A stretch of DNA of 64,000 nucleotides from positions 1 through 64,000 of the forward strand of contig JADQWC010000657.1 of assembly GCA_017979445.1 (NCBI GenBank), written 5' to 3'. Below the pieces are notes generated by a model. The model saw only the letters and a program-made list of their open reading frames with translations. It was not told the origin of the DNA and did not search any database. This DNA comes from Akebia trifoliata. Its lineage: Eukaryota > Streptophyta > Magnoliopsida > Ranunculales > Lardizabalaceae. The position numbers and the translations under genes were made by a program. Each line of letters starts with the position of its first letter. Within the stretch, counting starts at the first letter, position 1. Positions 56,153-64,000 of this stretch are shown here, piece by piece.

Positions 56153-57644
56153 AGAAATCAACATACGTCATCATCCACAATGCCTTATTCAAACTATTTG
56201 GGATCGAAAATTCTAAAAGGTGAAAATGGCTTTAAGGGGGAAAAAAAATTCATATATATTACTTCGCATGGAAGTAAAATTAGACCAGAATACCCCAAAA
56301 ACTACATGCTTATTGTTAATCCAATCACATTTCGAGCACATAATAAAGAACTACAGGGAAAAAATAATAATCTGGATTAGATGAAGAATAAAGTTGTTTA
56401 GAGGAAACATCACTAATGCAAACAACTCAATTTATAAAAATATATTCAAAAAATCAAACGTTAGATGTGCATGAACAAGAATGAATATGAGCTAAAACTT
56501 GTTTCTATTTTGTAAAGACTACCCTTTTTCACTGATTTTGTTGCTAGCTCAAAAACACTCCAAAATCAAGTCATCAATTTTTTTCTAATCATAGATGAAA
56601 TAATTGCGCATTCAAGAGGGGGTCCATTAGTGCAGATAACATAAAGTTAGTGTGTGTTTGATAACACTTCTGAAGTCGGAATGGAAGTGGTCCATTTTTA
56701 AAATTCATACTTTAGAAGTTTTATTTTTGTTTGTTTTGATTTAGATTTTAGACTTCAGAAGTTTTGAACCACTGATCGAGGGATGCTGAATGAAACGTCT
56801 GAAGTTTGATTTCTAATTTCAAACTATAGATGTTTCCAGACTCCAGACTTCAGTCTTCAGAAGTATTACCAAATATAGCCTTAGTTTAACAGACTAGAAT
56901 ATCTTAAGAACGTAAGGGCTTTAGAATAAATCAGACCAAAAATCAAAGTAGGTGAGTGCAAATTTAGCAATGATATACACATCGTAAAATTAATAGACAT
57001 TAAAAACTTAGAAGATATTCCATTTGTGTTGTCTTGGTTATATTATCAGTAAGGGATTAATTTTATTTTTTCTCTGAAAGGCAAAATTGCCTAAAAGTGT
57101 GAGGGAAGCCTTGCTGGAACCTTCATTCAACATTTACTTTCTAATATATTCTTCCATAGTTATAGTTTCAATTTCTTTCTCTAATTCCAAGGGATCTCTT
57201 CTTGCATCTATAACAAATGTAAAAATAAAAGGGCCGGAACTTAGATTTGATTTCCTTGAGCAGATTCATCTGTGGTAAAACATATAGACTCAAGGGTGAT
57301 ACTTGGTGCAAAGGGAGTTGAAAGTTCTATACTAAAATAATTTCTTCTGAAGCTTTCTCTATGTCAACCTTCATAGGCCTGGCCATCTAAATTGTGGGAA
57401 ACCATTATCAGAAATGTAAATATTCTCTAAGGGGAGAATATGGTCATAATAGCTTTGAAGGTTGATCAGGCTCTCAGTTGGGAAAACGATTTCTCTGGGA
57501 GATGTGCGTGCTGGACCCATGAAAGTTCAGCTTCATCAGGCTCTTGGTGACCTCGAAATCTACCCTTCTCCTTAGCTTTGAAGGTTAACTGAGATTTAAC
57601 CAAGCTTTTATGTGTTATGCTAGTTAATCGATGAAGCCCACAAA
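56153..57644. other. Unassigned stretch
   Basis: AT-rich; short frames without domains. A region of self-similar words around CTTCAGAAGT and GACTTCAG lies at 56660-56870 and contains inverted pairs, possibly a decayed small transposon; no clear ends were found. Confidence 0.4.
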
Positions 57645-57770
57645 GTGTTTGTCGTAATTTCTCAACCAAATGTGGTTTCTTGGAATTCTTTGATTTGTGG
57701 TTTTGTGGAGAATGGACAGTTTCGAAAGGCACTAAGTTTGGATTCAGAGATAAAGAGGTCTGATTGCAGG
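57645..57770 (+). pseudogene. Pentatricopeptide repeat (PPR, E/PLS-type) fragment
   Basis: The plus strand reads QPNVVSWNSLICGFVENGQF then RKALSLDSEIKR. This matches one PLS-class PPR unit (x-N-V-V-S-W-N-S-L-I-x-G-F-x-x-N-G-x-x-x-x-A-L) of organellar RNA-binding PPR proteins. Only about one and a quarter repeats are present, with no start and no neighbouring repeats, so it is an orphan piece. Confidence 0.7.
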
Positions 57771-58740
57771 TGGATTCAATCACGAAAACATATAAAAAAT
57801 TGGGAGAATCCAAGAGAAAAACACACAAGATCGAAAACCAAAACAAATCTGAAATAAAACAAAACAAATCGAAATTGAAAAATATAAAAAAGAAAAACAA
57901 ATCCTAAAAACCAAAACAAATCAATTAGTAGAAGCCAAAATAAATCTTAAAGATAAATAAAGATGGATCTAAAATAGGAATGCAAATTAAGGCCAAAATT
58001 AAGCTACTCAAAGAAGTATAAAAACAAAAAAGATGAAGAAAATTGAAGAGAAACTACAGATCTGGAAAACAGCAATAAGTTTAAGAAGAAGGCTAGAAGG
58101 TAAATAGATTGGAAAGAAAAAATTGGAGAAGAAAGATTAAAATTTGAAGATTACATTCAAGAACACTAAAAAGGAAAACAGATCTATAAAAGAACAAATC
58201 CAAAAAAGAAAATTAGAATTTAAAAAGAATGCTAGAAGAACAAGAAATCGAAAAACAAAACCGATGACAACCAAGATCCTTTCAATGAAAGCAGTATTTT
58301 TCCCCCATTAATAGCTCATCAATTTCAAATTTGGATAAATTGGGGGAACAGTGACGAGTTCTTGGTTGATCTCGTTCACATTGCAAGGAAGAGGATTTGA
58401 GATCCAACCTTGCAAAACGGCAAGGTGATCGGCTCTGATCTATATTGGATCTGATTTAAGGTGTTCTTGATGAAGTGAAATTGAAGAAAAAGAAATTGAA
58501 TAGAAGAGAGAATTAAAGATACAAGAAATTGAAAGAGAAACAAGAAATTAAATGAAAATTACAATTAAATTTAGAATTTCATTGAAAAACAATAAAGAAA
58601 CATTACAGATTTTGGAGTTTCATTAGTAGAACTTCTACTTCATCTTTATCTTCTTCCCCAAGATCCCTAATTTTCTTCTCTACTTTCGAATTCTCTCCTT
58701 CCTACCTGTGTGTGTGAGTGTGAGTGTGAGTGTGAGAGAC
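57771..58740. other. A-rich unassigned stretch
   Basis: A-rich on the plus strand with many AAAACAAATC/AAAACAAAATC words, then a short GTGTGTGAGTGTGAG run (58708-58735). The part at 58270-58450 is less biased and may be a retroelement remnant, but no domain or terminus is seen. Confidence 0.4.
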
Positions 58741-59915
58741 AGACATATTCTATGCTATTGGTAAATGCTTTACGTGGAGGAACGATTCCTTGGCGTTTGG
58801 AAACGGAACTTCATCGAATAAAAACTATTCTTTCTCTAATTACTTGAGAACTGCAACATGCTTGGTGAGAGATGAATTTTACTGGCAATGTGCTTCTAAA
58901 TTGTTTTCTTTAATCTTCAGAGTCCTTTGGGTTTAATGATGTTAATAGCTTGGCAATCATTGTAAAAAAACATATGTTTCTATGGTCATAGGTTGGATCT
59001 TCCTATTGTCAGAGTTGTAAACTAAGGGCAAGGCCCTTGTAATTCTTCTATTAATACATCATTTGTTCATTTAGTGGGAAAAAAAAACTAGAAATTTAAT
59101 CGACAATGGGAGAGCCACTAAATTTTGGACTGATCCTTGGTTGTTGGATAAATAGCTGGTGGAAGTGTTTGGACATAGAATGGTGTCTCAATTTGGAAGC
59201 AATTTAAACTCTTCAGCAGTTGAGGCTTTGCATTCAAATATTTATCCCTTTGAAAAAGAAAAAAATGTGTATTGTGACGATGGAGCAGCTTCATTCTAAA
59301 GATTCTACAGTTCGCTTTAGACTTCGAGTTCAATTTGGAACTTCTTCATGTATGTTTTCATTTAAATCAGTCTAGGAGAACTCTCGTGACAGGTTTTCCA
59401 TCGTTGCATTGGCCTATGTTTATTTAGCACACATTTAGATATAACAAGTGTATGTGTTATGCTTGGTTAGCTTTGCAAAATAAACTTACGATTGGATAAT
59501 TTGATGAAATCGCTCCTCGAGTTGTTTTATTTGGATTTTTGTTACTATCTCTCTCGGTCAGAATGTGAATCTGTTGAATACTTATTTTTTAAGTCTTCTT
59601 ATTCTAGTTGGATTTGGAAATCGCTTAGGTGCTCGGGGTTGGATTTGTAATGGAAGAGTTGGATAAGATTGGGATTTAATCTACACCTCATGAAACTCTT
59701 GCTCCTTTGTTTTTAACCTTTGGTGTCTTCCTCTGTTTGGCATATGTGGAAAAAACAAAATAGTTGGATTTTTAAGAAAAAATTTTCCATAAAAAAGAGT
59801 GTTGGAAGTTGCAGAAAGATTGGGAATTTCGATCAGCGAAAAATAAATTACTAAAGTTCCTTCCAGATGGAAACCCCTTGTTTGGATTTCAATAAACTAA
59901 ATTGTGCTAGACTAT
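58741..59915 (+). mobile_element. LINE composite copy 5
   Basis: Starts inside RNase H of part A (CATATTCTATGCTATTGGTA), continues with the tail CTTCTATTAATACATCATTT, then part B (NGRATKFWTDPWLLDK and FIWHKFRYNKC-like sequence) to AAACTAAATTGTG...GACTAT. There it is cut by a CACTA end at 59916. Copy 3 continues past the equivalent point (26378) with CCATGAAGGAAG, so the insertion site is clear. Confidence 0.8.
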
Positions 59916-60480
59916 CACTACAAAAAAATTGCAAAATAGGAACTTAAGTTTAAAATGGCAGTAAGCCATTTTTATTTAACAACGGTATAAAATCGTTTTA
60001 TTCGTTTTTGAAACAACCCAATCTCCGTCTCTCTGTTTGGAACGAACCTCTCTCTCTTTATCTCTCTCTCTCTCATAGTCGCTCCCTTGATCGAACTCTC
60101 TCTCTCTCTCTCAGTCGCTCTCTCTCTCAGTCGCTCTCTCTCTCGATCACTCCCTCGATCGACCTCTCAGTTTCTTCCCTCTTTAATTCGTTGGCTTCAT
60201 ATCTCTCTCTCTCACAGTCGGAGAACTCGAAAACTCCCAAAATCTGAAACTTCTCTCTCTATTAGTGGGAGAAGAATTCCCCAAAATCTGAAACAACATC
60301 TCTTTCGATCTCTCTTTGACAACATTTGAGACTAAGGAGATGGAAGATATAGGAAGAAACCCTAGAAAAATTGCAAAATTGAGGTTGAGATAGGAGGAAA
60401 CTAAGAGAGATTGATAGTTTTCATAAATTACCATCTGAATTTACTTCTCGAGATTGAAGAGTGATTCTCAGATTATTCAA
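59916..60480 (+). mobile_element. CACTA end and leader, family B (faces left)
   Basis: Starts CACTACAAAAAAATTGCAAA, then AATGGCAGTAAGCCATT and AACGGTATAAAATCG subterminal motifs, then a CT-rich block with CAGTCGCTC and GATCGA words (60050-60200). A leader ends in TTGAAAG|GTATGTAATT, a good splice donor at 60489. This is the same structure as the end at 15401 read inward, so both are 5' ends of one family. No transposase follows and no matching right end is visible, so this is a deletion derivative or an orphan end. Confidence 0.75.
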
Positions 60481-62399
60481 ATTGAAAGGTATGTAATTCT
60501 GTTATTCGATCTAAATTTTAATTTAATGTTTAAAGCCAGGTATATTTATTTTAATTCAGATTCTTCCTCTCTTGATTTTTTAAGTAGTTGGAGCTTTCTA
60601 CGTTTGGTTTCTCTGGTTTGATCTTAGTTTTGAAGCTATTTTTGGCAGTTTGAATTACTGTTACTGTTCTTACTGTTTATAGTGTTTTTTGTTCTGTTTT
60701 TGAGTTCTTCGTTGTGCATTTTAATGTGTTGTTTAGGTTTTTAAATGTATTATTTACTTAGTTTAAGATATTTTGGTTTGGATGATATTTTTCTCTTAGT
60801 TTGCTCTTAGTTTTGTAGCTATCTTAGGCAGTATGAAGTTATTGTTGCAGGTCTTACATTTTAAATTGTTTTTTTGTTCTATTTTTAGTACTTTGTTAAG
60901 CATTTTGATGCGTTGTTTAGGTTTTTAAATGCTTTAGTTGAGAAAAAGAGTTTTAAGCTTTGAAGGGGTTTTTTAGCATTCCGTTCTCCACTTCGAGTTC
61001 CAGAACTATGTTCTAGGATTTTTCTGCATTAATGGTAAGATTGGTGAGTTTTGAAGCTTGTTTTCTTCTATTTTCATGTTTTATTTCAGTTTTTGTTTAC
61101 TTTTGAGTAGTTCTTTAGTTTCTTGAGGTTTTGTTTCATATTTTAGTGTGATTTTGGTAGTTTGTTCTGTTTTCTATTGGAGAAACTAAATTTGTTGGTT
61201 AAATCACAGCACAGGACACTGTCCATACAAAGGATTATAGAATGTTCTAGAATAACGAATTCAGGTGGTAATATTAGTTTAGTCTTTCTTCCAATTCAAT
61301 TTCTTTCCTCTTATGAACTATTGATCTGTTTTTAATCATAGTTTTTTTTTTCTTTATTTTTATAGTTAAAGAAGTCGAGATGAACCGCCAAAGAGGCAAA
61401 ATTGCAGACTAATCATGGGGTCACAAACAAGCTACATACTTTACATCAATATGGATTCCCATCTAAAATGAAAATCTTCAAATAATACCCCATGAGCTAG
61501 AATGTATCTTTTACCAAAGAAATATTTTAGCTTTTACATAAAACAAAAATCAAAAAAATTTCCTTCCCTTCAAATGGTATTAAACCGTTTTACTTTTTAA
61601 AGCCATTTTATTCATTTTTAAACGTCCCAATCTCTGTCTTATTCTATTGGACGATTTTTAAAGCCATTTTAAGCCGTTTTCCCTCTTTTCTTTAATTTGG
61701 CAGGCCTAGCATAAGTATTTTGTGACTTAGTGGGTTTTTTCAAACTGGTGTCAATGAACACCAACTTTAAACTTATCAATTAAGTTTGCAGATTTTTCTT
61801 GCTTTACATTGGTTTTGAGTAATTAATGATCAGACATTGTTATAAATACATAAATATGATGCTTATTCCCTCATCTAGCTATATCTGCAAATTTCAGACA
61901 ATATTACCCATATCCTTTTGTCTCTAGTCATTAAACCCTTCCATCTATAGATATTCCTTTGCTCTGTACTTATATTTTTTATTCTAACATTTGTTTATAG
62001 GTTAGATGCTCTGTGAGTATGTCTTGTAAATTCAATCATTTAGTTCCTCACATATAGATGTATCATACGCACATGCATCAAGGAGACTAGTTTATGAAGC
62101 ATTTAAGTTTCAAGTAACTTTTAGGTGGGAAGATTGAGGGTGACCTATCAATTGCCATGCTCTTGTTATAGTTGAAGTAACTGCTCATATTCAAGAATAG
62201 AACCCTTGGTATACATTATTTTCATATATCACAGTGTTAGTTCATGAGGCTAGAGAGAGTCAATCGAAAATTAGAACTCTAGAGAGCTACTTTAGACTAC
62301 AAGGGATTTAGATTTTAGAATAAATAGGATCATGAATAGATACATGGAGATTGAGGGGGATCTGGCCCATAACTGAGAGTTGTTTAAAGTGGATGTGCT
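60481..62399. other. CACTA-internal or flanking DNA without genes
   Basis: T-rich first-intron-like sequence runs to about 61370. At 61572-61640 a second, decayed copy of the family-B subterminal region occurs in the same orientation (GGTATTAAACCGTTTTAC, then CCCAATCTCTGTCTTATTCT, compared with CCCAATCTCCGTCTCTCTGT at 60018). No right terminus of the form TTTTGTAGTG is found. The rest shows no coding similarity. Confidence 0.5.
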
Positions 62400-62970
62400 T
62401 CTGGAGTGCTATGTGATCGATACATCCCAATCAATTAAAATGTAAGTTTTATAAGATGGTGGGAAGACCGATTATGCTCTATGGGGCTGAATGTTGAGAT
62501 ATTAAAAAGCATGTTCATATAGTCAGGGTAGGAGATATGAGAAGGCTAAGATGGAGGAGCAAAAAAGATGAACAAAGAATATTTAAAAAGAACGCTTTCA
62601 TTAATGTGTAGGAATGATCTCAATGGGTGATAAATTTAAAAAGAATAATTAGGCACTTTGCAAATTATAATTTATACTTGTAAAAACAGAAGTGTTGGAA
62701 TAATCTCAGTATGTGATAAACTAAGACAAAGTCAATTGAAATGGTTAGGTTATGTGAAAAGAAGATCAATAACAACCCCAGTTGGAAGGAGCATGCAAGT
62801 TGGACATCCTAAAAGAGAGAGAAGGGGACCAAAATGAATATGGATTGAGGTGGTGAGAGAAAATATGAATGCACTTGATTAACATAAGACATAGCTTGAG
62901 ACAGAATCCAAGGAGAGGGGGGGACAAGATTCATTCAATTCCAAATGTTTGGGAGGGTCTGATGGTGACG
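62400..62970 (+). mobile_element. LINE fragment of another clade (RTE-like C terminus)
   Basis: Plus-strand pieces read GRPIMLYGAECWDIKKHVHI, VGDMRRLRWRSKKDEQRI, then LRQSQLKWLGYVKRRSITTP, RGPKWIWIEVVRENMNALD and PNVWEGL. The pattern L-Y-G-A-E-C-W, M-R-x-L-R-W, L-x-W-x-G-x-V-x-R-R and R-G-P-K-x-x-W marks the C terminus of widespread plant LINE-like reverse transcriptase genes, unlike the RNase H-bearing LINEs elsewhere in the window. It is degenerate and lies just upstream of the SRF exons. Confidence 0.7.
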
Positions 62971-63071
62971 AGTTAAAATTGTTGGGTTTGGTTATAACCT
63001 CTTTCATACTGTTTGTGCTTCTTCTCTGGCTTTTGTGCTATCAAACGATAATACTCTTCTATATGCTTCAG

Positions 63072-63867
63072 GGATCTCTCTTTCAATGGTCTAACGGGTG
63101 ATCTTCCTAAGAGCCTCAGCTCCCATACAAGTGTGACCAGCTTGTACGCAAAATAAGAGATAACCTGATGTTTTATTGATATTTAATATTGGTCCTCCCT
63201 CCATTGGTTATCTTACTTGTTATCCTGCAGGTCATTGCAGAGCAACCAGTTTACAGGTTCCATTGATGTCCTTGCAAATCTTCCCCTTGAAAATCTGTGA
63301 GTGATCCATATCAATTTAATTGGAAACTTCTTTTTTTCTCTCTCTGATGGAGAGACCTTCTTTTAAATCCACATAAACTTCAAATTTGTGATATTTCTCA
63401 GGAATGTTGCAGATAATCATTTTAGTGGCTGGATTCCCAACCACTTGAAGAACATAGAGAATCGTCAGTAAGCATTTCTAAAAACCATGAGCAGTTTATT
63501 TATGTGACAGGACATTCTTTTTTATTTAGATCTGAGAGTTAGGAATTTCAATTTACAGGACGGGTGGTAACTCGTGGACCTCAGGGTCTGCACCACCTCC
63601 TCCACCATACACACCTCCACCTGGTGGACGAGCTAAACAAAATCACAATCCAGGCAGCAATAACAGCCCTTTTGAGGATAAAGGAGGTGGAAAAAAAATC
63701 AGGCATTGGAAGTGGTGGCATAGCAGGGATAGTAATATCAATTTTGCTTGTTGGAGCAGTGGTAACATTCTTTATGTTCAAGAGGAGATCTAAAACACCC
63801 ACATCAGATGTTGAAAATCTTGCCAATGATCGGCCATTCACCCCTCTCGCTTCAAATGATGTTAAAG
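63072..63867 (+). CDS. STRUBBELIG-receptor family (SRF) LRR kinase, partial, with frameshift
   Basis: Four exons with good borders and phases encode the end of the LRR domain, the Pro-rich linker and the membrane helix of an SRF protein, a receptor-like kinase family (LRR-V) involved in tissue morphogenesis and cell-wall sensing. They are 63072-63143 (DLSFNGLTGDLPKSLSSH), 63231-63296 (LQSNQFTGSIDVLANLPLEN), 63402-63467 (NVADNHFSGWIPNHLKN) and 63559-63867. The last holds GNSWTSGSAPPPPPYTPPPG, then GIAGIVISILLVGAVVTFFM and FKRRSK. The kinase domain lies beyond the window. An A8 run at 63691-63698 puts the helix in a different frame; A7 would restore GGGKKSGIG as in the family. Upstream LRR exons are not found; the LINE fragment is on that side. 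Confidence 0.75.
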
Positions 63868-64000
63868 GTATTCCACATTCCTTCTGAGTTTCCATGCACA
63901 CTAATGCTTACCATTGATTGTTGATTACAAAGATTCTTCATATTATAGGAGGATGTTCTTAACACACATTCGTGTCATCCCATGAGCAGTCACTAAGCTG
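63868..64000 (+). other. Intron of the SRF gene at the window edge
   Basis: A GTATTCC donor follows AATGATGTTAAAG at 63867. No further exon is seen before the window ends. Confidence 0.6.

Noticed and set aside
57466..57900. 144-codon minus-strand open frame
   Set aside because: No domain recognised, and it overlaps the clear PPR unit on the plus strand.

Overview
The window is nuclear DNA of a flowering plant, most likely a eudicot. It is AT-rich and holds intron-containing plant genes (a subfamily XII LRR receptor kinase, a STRUBBELIG-family receptor kinase, an UNC-13/PATROL1-like 3' end) in a dense, nested bed of plant transposons: CACTA/En-Spm, LINEs, a Copia element, and an LTR element with its solo LTR. 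There are no operons, CRISPR arrays or recognisable tRNA/rRNA genes. I cannot name the species.

Layout. 1-960: antisense LINE copy, running off the left edge. 1045-17890: a compound CACTA region. Its outer ends share CAYTACGTCA and AACGACGGC. Its left third carries broken fragments of unrelated genes (HIPP metallochaperone, FKBP62-like immunophilin, a scrambled plasma-membrane H+-ATPase, EXO70, and less certain pieces). Its middle carries a degenerate tnpA-like/tnpD transposase pair on the minus strand. Two further CACTA ends lie at 15401 and 17700, and a PRP40 WW exon lies at 17173. 18040-26420: two sense LINE composites, interrupted by an inverted LTR-like segment with 137-bp and 70-bp tandem repeats. 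26641-40474: a further copy of the LINE-containing unit, split by an LTR element (27424-38522, target duplication CAATT) and, 73 bp downstream, by a solo LTR of the same family (38596-40337, target duplication TTAAT). The LTR element has no visible gag-pol but carries an intronless, broken HVA22 copy and a 77-bp tandem array. 40475-43810: dead Copia element.

44415-48048: the last four exons of an UNC-13/PATROL1-like gene with no 5' part in the window and an antisense LINE in the last intron. 48296-49870: LINE composite. 49978-53128: an apparently intact two-exon LRR receptor kinase (1017 aa, non-RD kinase) on the minus strand, the best candidate for a functional gene here. 56039-56152: orphan last exon of a cyclophilin. 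57645-57770: PPR fragment. 58741-59915: LINE composite, cut by a CACTA end homologous to the end at 15401. 62400-62970: fragment of another LINE clade. 63072-63867: four exons of a STRUBBELIG-family receptor kinase that leaves the window on the right and has a homopolymer frameshift before its membrane helix.

Overall the host genes do not form a pathway. The coherent story is genome evolution: repeated capture and shuffling of gene pieces by CACTA elements and by an LTR element, amplification of a LINE-in-LINE composite together with the 3' end of the receptor kinase, and repeated insertion of one LTR family at nearly the same place.
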